64,000 nucleotides of DNA, taken from contig NZ_CP132507.1 in NCBI RefSeq assembly GCF_032191775.1, forward strand, positions 1,265,001 through 1,329,000, in the 5' to 3' direction. Numbering within the stretch: position 1 is the stretch's first letter; each line of letters begins with the position of its first letter. Below are positions 1 to 7,214 of this stretch, piece by piece. This DNA comes from Rhodoferax mekongensis (GTDB lineage: Bacteria; Pseudomonadota; Gammaproteobacteria; Burkholderiales; Burkholderiaceae_C). The position numbers and the translations under genes were made by a program. The notes beneath the pieces are model-generated. The model worked only from the letters and a program-made list of their open reading frames with translations, did no database searches and had not been told where the DNA came from.

Positions 1-363
1 CGCCAAGCGCTTGGCTTCCCGGGCGATCTCCAGCTGCTTGGTTTGGTAGGTGCTGATGGCGCCCTTCAGAACCGTCTCGGCCTGTGCCAAGAAGTTGGCC
101 GGCACCTTGTATTCGTCGTTAATGCGCTTGACCTCATCGTTCAATGGCTTAACCTTGGACACGCGCTCGGCCTCCACCATCTTCTGCAGGCCCTTGATAT
201 TCATCAGGTCGCCCGATGCGAGTGTCAGCATGTTGTCGCTGTCGATCACGTAGTCTTTGGCGTCAGTCAGTGCGCCCTCGGATGTCTTGACGTGGTCGAC
301 CACGCTGGTGATGTCGAACTCGACGGTGCCCTTGAGCTTCTTTTCTTCAGTTGCTGCGGTCAT
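1..363 (-). CDS. Phage protein of unknown function, 3' end outside window
   Basis: The reading frame starts at ATG 363 behind a good ribosome-binding site (TAGGAGA) and stays open to the left window edge, so only about 121 N-terminal residues are visible. The sequence begins MTAATEEKKL, is rich in Lys, Glu and Ala and looks mostly helical. It is the third gene of the leftward recombination operon, 8 bases after the exonuclease gene. Position next to exonuclease and RecT suggests a role in recombination or DNA maintenance, but I recognise no family. Annotation programs may call the opposite strand here. Confidence 0.7.
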   Translation of the reverse strand, partial: MTAATEEKKLKGTVEFDITSVVDHVKTSEGALTDAKDYVIDSDNMLTLASGDLMNIKGLQKMVEAERVSKVKPLNDEVKRINDEYKVPANFLAQAETVLKGAISTYQTKQLEIAREAKRLA

Positions 364-371
364 GGTTTCTC

Positions 372-977
372 CTAAAAAGTCGGGGTGATGTTGTGGTGCG
401 AGCACCAGTTGCGAAGGGTCAGCAAAGAACAGAACACCGGCCAGTCATTGCGGTCTATGTAGTTCTTCGCCACGTAGGTGCCATCAGGCTTGAGCTGCAC
501 ACCAATGCGGTCACACACTGGCGGCACCCCGGGGATGGCGTTCTTGTAGGCGGCGAGCTGCGGTCCAACCGCCGGGCTCATGGTTCCGCTCACACTCTTG
601 ATGTCCACCACGGCTGCGCGACCCTTGACCTTGCCGTAGCGGTCAGGGGTTCCTGCGTAGTTCAGGGCAGAGTGATAGACCAGCTGCTCGACCACTTCCC
701 ACTCGCACTGGTAGTCGGCGGTGAACTTGCGCCATGCGATCAGGTATGGACGCAAGGCCGGATCCAGAGATCCCTCATCCAGCTCGCCAAGGTCATCCAG
801 CTCGCACGCCTTGTGGACTGCGCGGCCGAACTTGCTTGCGGACTCCAGCACTTCCGTCTTGACCATGGAGAAGTCAGTCAGCGGCTTGAGGATCGATGTC
901 ACGCCGGGCACGATGTTTCCATTGAGGCGGTAGATGTGCGCCTCTTCATCGAAGATGATGTCTTGTGCGGTGTTCAC
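372..977 (-). CDS. PD-(D/E)XK phage exonuclease (RecB/Cas4-like), partner of RecT
   Basis: A 201-residue protein with a PD-(D/E)XK nuclease signature: H55 in an AVHKA helix, D112 in GTPDRYG, then D125 and K127 in VVDIKS. This is the arrangement of small phage-type RecB-like exonucleases that resect double-stranded DNA for a single-strand annealing protein. The start codon is GTG, overlapping the recT stop (GTGA), so the two are translationally coupled. Expected role: 5'-3' resection of linear phage DNA so that RecT can anneal the 3' tails. The family is inferred from motifs and from the recT neighbour. Confidence 0.82.
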   Translation of the reverse strand: MNTAQDIIFDEEAHIYRLNGNIVPGVTSILKPLTDFSMVKTEVLESASKFGRAVHKACELDDLGELDEGSLDPALRPYLIAWRKFTADYQCEWEVVEQLVYHSALNYAGTPDRYGKVKGRAAVVDIKSVSGTMSPAVGPQLAAYKNAIPGVPPVCDRIGVQLKPDGTYVAKNYIDRNDWPVFCSLLTLRNWCSHHNITPTF

Positions 978-1963
978 TTGAGCACGTCCTTCAATGCGAT
1001 GAACTCATCGGCCGTCAGGCTGTCCAAGGTTTCAGACACATCCAGACCGGCGATCTCCCGGGCATAGGCCACGCTCCACTGCTTGCGCTCCAGCTTGCGG
1101 GTGATGAACATACGCTCACCTTCGGAGCACAGGTTGGACTGGGTCGGCTTTTGCTTGGGCTCCACATCAGTCACACCCTCTGGCGCAGGACGCTTGCGCG
1201 CCTCTGGCATGGCAACGTCAGGCTTGCGCCCCACTGGCTGCTTGGGCTCTTGCTGAGGAGTGAACTCAATGCCCTCGTCAGCCTCGGTGTTGAGGTGATG
1301 GATGGCGCGATCCAACTGCGCGGACTTTGGCCAAGTCTTTGAGGCTTGCTTGATGACAGTCTTCTTGACCATCTCTTCCTCGTCAGTGACCCATGGGCAC
1401 TTCTTGGAGTTGTCGGCCAGATAAGACTTAAAAGCCTCAGAGCGATCACGAATGGAGAACACCTTGGCAGCAGACATGGTGTGCGTCAGGTAGTCGCCGT
1501 CAGCGGTCTTGACCACCACGTAGGTTCCACGCAGGTTGGTGCGGCCATCATCAAATGGGTCACACTCATGGATAGGGGGCGTGTTGAAGCCTGTGCGCTT
1601 GAAGACATCGCCCTCGTAGACAACCTCGGCCTGACCCCAGCGAATCGCACCACCAGCAATGGCCATGTCGAGCAGGCCCATGTAGCTGATGTCCAAGCAG
1701 ATCTTGCCCTTGCGTGGGACCAAGTAAGCCTGCTTGCGAGCCGGGTTCAGGGAGATGCCGATGGAGCTGACGTTGAGCACAGAGTCGTGCAGCGCCTGCA
1801 TGTTGCCCATCACAATTTTCTGCAGGTAGTTGTTGGCGCCAATGATCTGCAGCGCGAACTCAGCCTCTCGGGCAAAGACAATGTTGCTGTCAACGCTGAG
1901 TGTTTCAAAGCGCGGCTGCAGCGCCATGATCTCCCGCTCGATAACCTGAAGGTTGTTGGACAT
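974..1963 (-). CDS. recT: RecT single-strand DNA annealing protein
   Basis: A 329-residue protein matching the RecT family in order and motif: an N-terminal helical part, the segment [16 protein letters not shown] near residues 90-105, [14 protein letters not shown], and a later YLTHTMS / [17 protein letters not shown] block typical of RecT. It coats single-stranded DNA and promotes annealing and strand invasion in homologous recombination of phage genomes. The C-terminal ~100 residues are a charged Pro/Lys-rich linker plus a small tail domain. It is the first gene of its operon, driven by the promoter at 1994-2022, and overlaps the exonuclease gene by 4 bases. Confidence 0.93.
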   Translation of the reverse strand: MSNNLQVIEREIMALQPRFETLSVDSNIVFAREAEFALQIIGANNYLQKIVMGNMQALHDSVLNVSSIGISLNPARKQAYLVPRKGKICLDISYMGLLDMAIAGGAIRWGQAEVVYEGDVFKRTGFNTPPIHECDPFDDGRTNLRGTYVVVKTADGDYLTHTMSAAKVFSIRDRSEAFKSYLADNSKKCPWVTDEEEMVKKTVIKQASKTWPKSAQLDRAIHHLNTEADEGIEFTPQQEPKQPVGRKPDVAMPEARKRPAPEGVTDVEPKQKPTQSNLCSEGERMFITRKLERKQWSVAYAREIAGLDVSETLDSLTADEFIALKDVLK

Positions 1964-1993
1964 CTGTTTCTCGGTTGTTTAACGAATGCCTGC

Positions 1994-2022
1994 AGTTTAG
2001 CAAACGTAAAACAACTTGTCGA
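1994..2022 (-). promoter_or_regulatory. Promoter of the recT operon with repressor-type motif
   Basis: Read on the minus strand: TCGACA (2022-2017), a 17-base spacer and TAAACT (1999-1994). The -10 is embedded in GTTTGCTAAAC, the motif shared with three other early promoters in this window. An inverted copy, ATTTGCTTAAC, lies at 2037-2047. This layout fits a CI-repressed early promoter; the operator assignment is inference. Confidence 0.6.
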
Positions 2023-2062
2023 GAACTTTTTTCACTATTTGCTTAACAAGAAAACAACAGTC

Positions 2063-2089
2063 GAAAAAAAGCCCACGCTTGGTGGGCTC
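2063..2089 (-). terminator. Rho-independent terminator of the lysogeny operon
   Basis: On the minus strand a 7-bp stem AGCCCAC/GTGGGCT with a short loop is followed by seven T residues. It lies downstream of the CI/membrane-protein pair and just before the recT promoter, insulating the two operons. Confidence 0.85.
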
Positions 2090-2111
2090 TTATGCAAATC
2101 AATTTACCGGG

Positions 2112-2438
2112 TCAGGGTGGCGGATCTGGTGCGTAGCTTGCCCTGTCATTCGGGCACTGCATGCTGGTGCTCTTGTACTCAGTGTCGCGCCACACGAAGC
2201 ACGTCTGCCGCTCGGTCATTCCCTTGATGCTGGTCACGGGTATGTCAACCACACCCATTTGCCCGCCTGACATCTGGATCCAAGACTCGCCGGCCGGCCT
2301 GACGGCTGCTGGCTTGCTCTGCGTTTTGCGCTCCTGCTCTCTTGCATGCACGATTGATAGGATCAAGGTGCCAGCAGCAACTAGGGCAGCCGCTACAAAC
2401 ATCATGGTGAACACTGGTTTGCTCAACCCCCGCGCCAT
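2112..2438 (-). CDS. Small membrane-anchored protein co-transcribed with the repressor
   Basis: A 108-residue protein with one N-terminal hydrophobic segment (about residues 9-28) followed by a basic HAREQERK stretch and a soluble domain carrying two Cys (CFVWRD and MQCPND). A strong ribosome-binding site (GGAGGA) precedes ATG 2438, and the gene overlaps the 3' end of the CI gene by 16 bases, so it should be expressed in the lysogen. That position is typical of superinfection-exclusion or lysogenic-conversion genes. No family is recognised, and the exclusion role is inference. Confidence 0.72.
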   Translation of the reverse strand: MARGLSKPVFTMMFVAAALVAAGTLILSIVHAREQERKTQSKPAAVRPAGESWIQMSGGQMGVVDIPVTSIKGMTERQTCFVWRDTEYKSTSMQCPNDRASYAPDPPP

Positions 2439-3103
2439 ATCTTCCTCCCAATAATGTGGATCTGCTCTGCCTCACTGGGAGACAGGGACTCGGGCTGGTA
2501 GCGCGGGTTGTCCGACTTGATGATGATGCCGCCATCGAATCGCTTGCCTATGCGCTTGATCCTCAGCTCGTCGCCGTAGCGGATCGCGTACACCTCGTTG
2601 TCAACCAGATCCCTTTGCCCAATATCAATAAGCACGGAGTCGCCGTCATAGAGGTATCCCTCCATGGAGTCTCCTGAGACTTCGCAGACTCTCAGGTTGT
2701 CCCTGCTAGTCACGTTCTTTTTTTTCAGCCAGTCAGCCCTAAAGGCCAGCGGTGGTAAATCCATCTCTCCCTCACTGATGGCCCCCGAGCCTGCTGATAG
2801 TTGTATGGCCACCCGGGGGACGATTGCGAATACGCCCTCCGGCAAATCGTCGGGGCTCTCCCATACCTCAACACTTCGCACCTCAGACTCTGCTGAGGAA
2901 TCCATGAATCCATCCGGCAGCCTCAGCTTCTTTTCTAGGGCTCGCGCAGACTTTTCTCCGAATCTGAAGCCCTCGGTTAGTAGCTGAGTGAGATAGCTGC
3001 GACTTATGCCCAGCTTATTTGCGAAGTCACTTCGACTTAGCTTGCTCTTTTTCAGCTGTTCAGCGAGGTGCTTGCGTCGTATTTCGATGGTTGGTTCAGT
3101 CAT
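2423..3103 (-). CDS. CI-type prophage repressor (XRE HTH + peptidase S24)
   Basis: A 226-residue LexA/CI-like repressor. Residues about 10-60 form an XRE helix-turn-helix (SRSDFANKLGISRSYLTQLL). The C-terminal half is an S24 domain with the catalytic Ser in VSGDSMEGYL and the Lys in ELRIKRIG; a likely self-cleavage Ala-Gly lies in LSAGSG (about residue 105). The complete dyad predicts RecA-stimulated autocleavage and SOS induction. It is divergent from cro with 72 bases between. No Shine-Dalgarno sequence precedes ATG 3103 and a TTTAAT-type -10 is close upstream, so a leaderless transcript like lambda PRM is possible. Confidence 0.93.
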   Translation of the reverse strand: MTEPTIEIRRKHLAEQLKKSKLSRSDFANKLGISRSYLTQLLTEGFRFGEKSARALEKKLRLPDGFMDSSAESEVRSVEVWESPDDLPEGVFAIVPRVAIQLSAGSGAISEGEMDLPPLAFRADWLKKKNVTSRDNLRVCEVSGDSMEGYLYDGDSVLIDIGQRDLVDNEVYAIRYGDELRIKRIGKRFDGGIIIKSDNPRYQPESLSPSEAEQIHIIGRKIWRGG

Positions 3104-3175
3104 GTTAGCAGTTTATTAAACCCCCGTGAAGCGTATGCTTTGCATCTTTGTTCGACATCTGCTAAATTCAGCGAT
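3103..3175 (+). promoter_or_regulatory. cI-cro divergent control region with cro promoter
   Basis: For cro: TTGCAT (3140-3145), 17-base spacer, TAAATT (3163-3168), predicting transcription to start at about 3174-3176, at the ATG itself. The inverted half-sites TGTTAGCAG (3103-3111) and CTGCTAAAT (3159-3167) flank the region. The second overlaps the cro -10 and the first overlaps the cI start. This is the expected place for the immunity operators. Confidence 0.65.
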
Positions 3176-3427
3176 ATGAAAACACTGAAGCAATGGCTGG
3201 ATGAAGAGGTTGGCCGCTCTAAAGATCTTGCTGCTCACTTGTGCGTAAGCGTCTCCACGCTGAGTCAGGTGAAAAACAAGCACCGCCCCATTCCCCAAGA
3301 CTGGATGCCCTACATCGAAGAGTTCACCAGTGGTGAGCTGACCGTCGCAGGCATGGTCGAGATGCAGGCCAAGGGCAAGCTGCAGGCGCGCAAACGTCGC
3401 GCCAAGTCGAAAGCCAAGCATGGTTGA
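3176..3427 (+). CDS. Cro-like / YdaS-type DNA-binding protein
   Basis: An 83-residue protein beginning MKTLKQWLDEE with a helix-turn-helix at about residues 13-35 (SKDLAAHLCVSVSTLSQVKN) and a very basic tail (RKRRAKSKAK). It is transcribed divergently from the repressor, which is the cro position, so it should antagonise CI and commit to lytic growth. The start at 3176 is chosen because the HTH begins there and the promoter -10 ends at 3168. A longer upstream start would run through the operator region. There is no visible ribosome-binding site, consistent with a leaderless message. Confidence 0.85.
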   Translation: MKTLKQWLDEEVGRSKDLAAHLCVSVSTLSQVKNKHRPIPQDWMPYIEEFTSGELTVAGMVEMQAKGKLQARKRRAKSKAKHG

Positions 3428-3629
3428 TGACACCAAGCACACGGAGGCCATCAAGGCTTTCTTCACCGAGCGTGAGTTCTTGGACATCTGCCGCATAGCT
3501 GCGCGCGAGGACCGCAAGCCGGGCGAGTTGGTGAGAGTGATTGTGCGTCGTGCCATGTACGGAACTATCGGCTCTGACAAGTCAAGTGGCAACGGGGCGA
3601 ATAGGGTAGATGAGGGCAGCCATGACTAG
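3420..3629 (+). CDS. Small ribbon-helix-helix-like protein
   Basis: A 69-residue protein overlapping the cro 3' end by 8 bases. The stretch FFTEREFLDICRIAARED followed by GELVRVIVRRAMYG has the strand-helix-helix pattern of Arc/MetJ-type DNA-binding proteins; the last ~20 residues are a disordered tail. It is probably a regulator acting with Cro in the early rightward operon. The assignment rests on pattern only. Confidence 0.6.
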   Translation: MVDDTKHTEAIKAFFTEREFLDICRIAAREDRKPGELVRVIVRRAMYGTIGSDKSSGNGANRVDEGSHD

Positions 3630-3924
3630 CTACGCATTCCGCACTGAGCCAAGCGCTCGCGCAACAGACCCCATGACCAGTCACGAAGCGGCTGAGAGTG
3701 CCACAGATCTGGCGGAGCGCCACAAAAAAATGATCCTCGAAGCACTGCGTAAGCACGGTCCCATGGGTAAGGACAGCATCGCAACCCGAACTGGGCTTGA
3801 TGGTGTGCAGGTAGCCCGGCGCATGAAGGAGCTTGAGACGGCTGGCCTTGCAGAGCCAACAGGCAAGCGTGTGCCAAGCGCAACGGGACGCAGCGAGCGC
3901 GAATGGCGAGCACTGGGAATGTGA
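3622..3924 (+). CDS. Winged-helix regulator-like phage protein
   Basis: A 100-residue protein starting MTSYAFRTEP. After the phage-typical DPMTSHEAAES segment there is a predicted winged helix (KMILEALRKHGPMGKDSIATRTGLDGVQVARR as consecutive short helices, then a basic wing GKRVPSATGR). It is likely a DNA-binding protein in the rightward early operon and overlaps the next gene by 22 bases. ATG 3622 is preferred to 3610 because the conserved-looking sequence begins there, but either is possible. Confidence 0.65.
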   Translation: MTSYAFRTEPSARATDPMTSHEAAESATDLAERHKKMILEALRKHGPMGKDSIATRTGLDGVQVARRMKELETAGLAEPTGKRVPSATGRSEREWRALGM

Positions 3925-4091
3925 CGCGCGAGGGACTGATCGACCACATCGTGTGGATGAACGGCATCGATCACGAACTCGCAAAGAAGGCGCTCCGCTG
4001 GTACTCGGAAACACTGCCGCACATGAGGCTGGTTGCCGGGGTCAAGGAGCGATTGGATAAAGACTACGAATCAAAAGGGGAAGAGCAATGA
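3903..4091 (+). CDS. Hypothetical phage protein, 62 residues
   Basis: A compact, mostly helical protein (DHIVWMNGIDHELAKKALRW, then VKERLDKDY) nested between its neighbours with overlaps of 22 and 4 bases. The gene order and coupling support it as real. Function unknown. Confidence 0.55.
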   Translation: MASTGNVTREGLIDHIVWMNGIDHELAKKALRWYSETLPHMRLVAGVKERLDKDYESKGEEQ

Positions 4092-4414
4092 ACACAGCAC
4101 TTGCATTTGTGAACATTCACGGTCAGGCCGTTGATGTCACGCCCGTCAAACAGAAGCGCGTCACCAAGGAGAAAGAGGCGCATCACGATGGATGGCTGGC
4201 CACAGGCGTGAGCCCTGCGGCGGTTGAGCTGGCCAAGGAAAAGGCCAAGTTTGAGAAGCGAGACTTCGATCTGCAGCACTTCCTGCGCACCGCCAAGCGC
4301 GAGAAGATCCGGACCAAGCCTTACTTCAGCTCATCATCTGCGCGCGAGGCTTGCGAGCTGGCTGAGAAGGCTGGCTGGATGAATTGCTACACCGTCGAGA
4401 AGAAGGCTGAGTAA
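4088..4414 (+). CDS. Hypothetical phage protein, 108 residues
   Basis: Starts at ATG 4088, overlapping the preceding stop (ATGA), with a GGGGAAGAG ribosome-binding site. Lys/Glu-rich with a Ser-rich PYFSSSSAREACELAEKAGW segment near the C-terminus. It ends on the first base of the next gene's ATG. No family recognised; position before the DUF1367 and rusA genes suggests a DNA-metabolism accessory. Confidence 0.65.
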   Translation: MNTALAFVNIHGQAVDVTPVKQKRVTKEKEAHHDGWLATGVSPAAVELAKEKAKFEKRDFDLQHFLRTAKREKIRTKPYFSSSSAREACELAEKAGWMNCYTVEKKAE

Positions 4415-4884
4415 TGGAGCTGGTGATGATGAAGGCTCCCGGCGGGGCCTTGATCCCATTCGATGATGACCAAGCCGACAAGGTGCGCAAGTTTAAGCCC
4501 GGCGCCGTCATCCGGGCAGACTTCAAAGAGATGCGCAATGGCTCGTACTTCCGCAAGTGGTGGACCCTTGTGGACTACGCCTTCGACCTGTGGAGCGATG
4601 GCATAGACCTGATGCAGTACGAAGGGCGTGACGTGCTCCCCAACAAGGAGCGCTTCAGGAAAGAGCTGACCATCATGGCCGGCTACTTTCACCCGGTCTA
4701 CAGCATCGATGGCAGCTTCACTCTGGAAGCCGACTCGCTGCAGTGGTCGAAGATGTCCGAAGAGACATTCGACAAGCTGTACCAAGCCACCATCACCGCC
4801 GTCCTGAGCAAGGTACTGGCGCACAAGAACATCAGCCGCGAAGAGCTTGACCGCGCGGTTGACAACCTCCTGAGATTCGCATGA
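4414..4884 (+). CDS. DUF1367-family phage protein
   Basis: A 156-residue protein that fits the DUF1367 family found beside rusA in many lambdoid phages: ALIPFDDDQADKVRKFKPG, then RNGSYFRKWWTLVDYAFDLW, the marker segment ERFRKELTIMAGY, and a C-terminal helical part with TFDKLYQATITAVL. The biochemical role is not established in what I know. It overlaps rusA by 4 bases, consistent with a joint recombination/replication function. Confidence 0.8.
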   Translation: MELVMMKAPGGALIPFDDDQADKVRKFKPGAVIRADFKEMRNGSYFRKWWTLVDYAFDLWSDGIDLMQYEGRDVLPNKERFRKELTIMAGYFHPVYSIDGSFTLEADSLQWSKMSEETFDKLYQATITAVLSKVLAHKNISREELDRAVDNLLRFA

Positions 4885-5252
4885 TTGACACCTACTCCCT
4901 GACACTCCCACTCCCCCCATCGGTGAACCACTACTACTTGCGCAACAAGCAGGGAGGTATGCGCGTTTCCGTTGAGGGTGAGGACTTCCGCTGGCAGGTC
5001 ATGCAAGCGGTCAAGCAAAGCAAGATGCCCAAGCTCAAGGGGCGCATCTGTCTGGTCGCCCGGATCTTCCCCAAGGACAAGCGGATCACCGACATTGACA
5101 ACCGCATCAAGGCGCTGCAGGACGCGCTGCAGATCGCGGGCGCATTTGAGAACGACAGCCAGATCGATGAGTTGCACATCATGCGCGGCGCCATCGTCTC
5201 TGGTGGCCGGGCTGAGGTTTTGATTGGAGAGATCCTTGCAAAGCAAGAATAA
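4881..5252 (+). CDS. rusA: RusA-type Holliday junction resolvase
   Basis: A 123-residue protein matching RusA endodeoxyribonuclease. It has the N-terminal LPLPPSVNHYY motif, a basic patch with FPKDKR, and the acidic metal-binding core DIDNRIKALQDALQIAG with the conserved Asp residues, followed by FENDSQIDEL. RusA dimers cut four-way DNA junctions symmetrically, resolving recombination intermediates made by the RecT pathway. Length is normal for the family. Confidence 0.92.
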   Translation: MIDTYSLTLPLPPSVNHYYLRNKQGGMRVSVEGEDFRWQVMQAVKQSKMPKLKGRICLVARIFPKDKRITDIDNRIKALQDALQIAGAFENDSQIDELHIMRGAIVSGGRAEVLIGEILAKQE

Positions 5253-5508
5253 AAAAGCCCCGACCAAGGCCGAGCGCGAGCACATTGAGCGGGTCAAGGA
5301 TCTGCCTTGCTCCGTGTGCGACCAGCACGGCCCAAGCGACTGCCATGAGATCAAGCAAGGCCAGTGGATCACCAGCATCGCGTTGTGCAAAGACTGCCAC
5401 CAAGGATCTCGAAACGGCATCCATGGCCAGAGGCAAATGTGGACTTTGAAAAAATTGGACGAGCTTGATGCGCTCGCCATAACTCTCGGGAGATTATTTT
5501 GGAACTGA
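5224..5508 (+). CDS. Ref-like / HNH-type recombination nuclease
   Basis: A 94-residue Cys/His-rich protein with CSVC (near residue 29), DCHEI, ALCKDCHQ and NGIHG, the pattern of P1 Ref-like/DUF968-type HNH nucleases found next to rusA. Such proteins cut DNA in RecA-dependent recombination. It begins with TTG at 5224 inside the rusA 3' end (29-base overlap), with GAGG-like sequence upstream. It ends in an ATGA overlap with the next gene. Confidence 0.72.
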   Translation: MERSLQSKNKKAPTKAEREHIERVKDLPCSVCDQHGPSDCHEIKQGQWITSIALCKDCHQGSRNGIHGQRQMWTLKKLDELDALAITLGRLFWN

Positions 5509-5888
5509 TGCCACCTGTCACAAAGCAGTACAACTACGAAGCTCTCGCTCATGCTGTAAGCGTGTGGTGGAGCATTGAGAAATCCGAGCCTTGGGTTGCC
5601 AAGGGGTACTCAAGCTGCGCGCCGGGCCACAAGAACGCTGTCTCTAGCCGGCAATGGGACTCAGCTTCATCCGTGCTGGATGACGAGCTGGAAAAGAACA
5701 CGGCCGACATCATCGGATCGTGCATGGATAGACTGGAGCACGTCGAGCGCGCTCTCGTCACCTACGGCCTGTGCGGGCAGCACAGTAGCTGGGTAAGTGA
5801 CATGGACCCCCTGCGTGCTCAGACGCGCTACGAGGGGGCCTTACTCTCGCTGGCTATGGCTGCTCGGCGAGAGGGGGTTGATGTTTAA
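5508..5888 (+). CDS. Hypothetical phage protein, end of rightward early operon
   Basis: A 126-residue protein (MPPVTKQYNYEALAHAV) beginning in an ATGA overlap with the Ref-like gene. It contains WWSIEKSEPW, several Cys and a C-terminal YEGALLSLAMAARREGV helix. As the last gene of the cro operon it sits where a late antiterminator (Q-type) is often found, but I see no motif proving that. It converges with the leftward operon, overlapping the 3' end by 4 bases. Confidence 0.65.
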   Translation: MPPVTKQYNYEALAHAVSVWWSIEKSEPWVAKGYSSCAPGHKNAVSSRQWDSASSVLDDELEKNTADIIGSCMDRLEHVERALVTYGLCGQHSSWVSDMDPLRAQTRYEGALLSLAMAARREGVDV

Positions 5889-6145
5889 AGACTAGCCTCA
5901 AGAAGGGATCGTCGTAGCTTGAGATTTTCTTTTTCAAGCGCAGAGACTATCTTCTTCTTTTCGGCCAGCTCTCTTTTGGTTGCTATCAACTGCATCCTCA
6001 CAAGATCCCTTTGCCTTTGGGCTCTGGTTTTTAGCATGACTGCCGTTCCGGCCTTGACCTTTGCTGCAGTCAGCTCCTTCTTGAGATCTATAACTTCGCT
6101 GAGTAGCTTGTTTTCGGCAATGAGTTTGTGTGCTTCAATGCTCAA
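5885..6145 (-). CDS. Coiled-coil protein, last gene of the long leftward operon
   Basis: An 86-residue protein that is almost entirely a Lys/Glu/Leu coiled coil (NKLLSEVIDLKKELTAAK; REDLA-type heptads to the end). TTG 6145 is chosen as start because a perfect AAGGAGG lies 7 bases upstream and the frame overlaps the preceding stop. A nearer ATG opens only a few codons. Function unknown. Confidence 0.65.
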   Translation of the reverse strand: MSIEAHKLIAENKLLSEVIDLKKELTAAKVKAGTAVMLKTRAQRQRDLVRMQLIATKRELAEKKKIVSALEKENLKLRRSLLEASL

Positions 6146-6306
6146 TCATTAACCTCCTTGAATCGAATATTCCACAAAGTATTTTTCTCTTGCCTTCCCC
6201 TTTTCTTTTGTGGATCCGGGCGAGACAGCGTGCGCCCCAGTTCTCGCTTGAACTGATTGCGGGCGCACTGGTTGACGAAGCGGATGTCTTCAAGTTTGGG
6301 CTTCAT
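6142..6306 (-). CDS. Small basic phage protein, 54 residues
   Basis: A short ORF starting at ATG 6306 behind an excellent AAGGAGAG ribosome-binding site and ending in an overlap with the TTG start of the next gene. The product (MKPKLEDIRFVNQC, then RPDPQKKRGRQEK) is basic and probably binds nucleic acid or protein. Both gene overlaps and the ribosome-binding site support it. Easily missed by gene callers because of its length. Confidence 0.65.
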   Translation of the reverse strand: MKPKLEDIRFVNQCARNQFKRELGRTLSRPDPQKKRGRQEKNTLWNIRFKEVND

Positions 6307-6433
6307 GGCTCTCCTTTCTGCACGCGCACTGACAGGGCTCAGGCTTGGTTGCCCAGCTGATCACCAGAAACGCAATGCACATGATCACGATGTAGGCGAT
6401 GATCTCGCCATCGCTTTGGGGCTTTGGCTTCAT
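6290..6433 (-). CDS. Single-pass membrane peptide, 47 residues
   Basis: Starts at ATG 6433 (GGAGG four bases upstream). Residues about 10-27 (IIAYIVIMCIAFLVISW) form a membrane segment, followed by a Cys-rich tail (EPCQCACRK). Overlaps both neighbours by 4 and 17 bases. Unknown function; small membrane peptides of early operons often modulate the host envelope or block superinfection. Confidence 0.62.
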   Translation of the reverse strand: MKPKPQSDGEIIAYIVIMCIAFLVISWATKPEPCQCACRKESHEAQT

Positions 6434-7017
6434 GGCGCCTCCGGTGTTGCCGCAAGAGCTTTTTTCAAGCAATCAATCGCAATCTGCCGGTTCGCATGCC
6501 GACTTCTCTCTCTTGTGGAGACGACTGAAATTCCAGTTGGCACATGGGTAACTCGAACCCCGCTTGTGTTGACCCGAGCAAAGCCTCCCATGTGCTGCAC
6601 CTCAACTGTGAACACAAGGTCAGCGGGATTGAGTTTTACCTGCGCTTGCGGCTCGGTGGCTTGGGGGTGGGCAATCCAATGATCGTGAGAGCCGCCATGC
6701 TCGCACTCGCAAGGGCGGCGAGGTGTGTCTTTGCAGCTCACGCCAGAGGAAAGCAACTCGGGTGTGCAGTGCTTCCACTCCCCCTGCGCTTGCGGCTGCA
6801 CGGCATTGGCTGCGGATTCGGATGTGATAGCCCCGCCCTCTGGTAATGGGGTTGTTTCCGGTTTCGTGTGTGATACGGCATTTGCTGCGGCGAGGGCGTT
6901 GCGGCCTGCAACGATTGCATGTACTTGTCGCATGGTGCTGGTTACAGGGTGAGCGCATATGATTTCTTCCAGCGTCTCCCGCATCTGGTCAAATGCTTTT
7001 TGTTCTTGCTCGGTCAT
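6430..7017 (-). CDS. Release-factor-like domain protein with altered GGQ motif
   Basis: A 195-residue protein. The C-terminal part (about 128-190) resembles the catalytic domain of class I peptide-chain release factors and phage RF-like proteins: VRVTHVPTG, then STRERSRHANRQIAIDCL matches the conserved VRxTHxPTG and ER(S)xHxNR signatures. The normally invariant GGQ is replaced by G144-G145-F146 with a one-residue shift before VN. The N-terminal 125 residues are a separate, low-complexity region with a CKDTPRRPCECEHGGSHDH Cys/His cluster. Without Gln, hydrolysis of peptidyl-tRNA is unlikely, so it may bind ribosomes or RNA instead. ATG 7017 has a GAGGAA site upstream. Confidence 0.72.
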   Translation of the reverse strand: MTEQEQKAFDQMRETLEEIICAHPVTSTMRQVHAIVAGRNALAAANAVSHTKPETTPLPEGGAITSESAANAVQPQAQGEWKHCTPELLSSGVSCKDTPRRPCECEHGGSHDHWIAHPQATEPQAQVKLNPADLVFTVEVQHMGGFARVNTSGVRVTHVPTGISVVSTRERSRHANRQIAIDCLKKALAATPEAP

Positions 7018-7214
7018 AGTTCTTCCTCTGCAAATGCGCTTTTGTAGTGCGGCGTATAGCATCCCTGTACCCAATACTCTTTATCGCAAGCTGGGCATTC
7101 AATGCACTCCGTCCCCTCATTGGGAGCAAGTGCATACAGATCGACCTTTGCGTCGTACATTTCGTCGTGGTTCAACTCATGTCCACAATGCGGGCAAGTA
7201 GGGTGCTGGGTCAT
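7014..7214 (-). CDS. Zinc-ribbon protein, 66 residues
   Basis: Two Cys knuckles (CPHCGHE near residue 7 and CIECPACDKE near residue 37) form a classic zinc ribbon; the rest is acidic. Coupled to both neighbours by 4-base overlaps. Likely a small nucleic-acid- or protein-binding adaptor; function unknown. Confidence 0.7.
   Translation of the reverse strand: MTQHPTCPHCGHELNHDEMYDAKVDLYALAPNEGTECIECPACDKEYWVQGCYTPHYKSAFAEEEL

Noticed and set aside
43-375. Plus-strand ORF of 110 residues at the left edge
   Set aside because: Antisense shadow of the minus-strand gene ending the recombination operon, which has a good ribosome-binding site and operon context.
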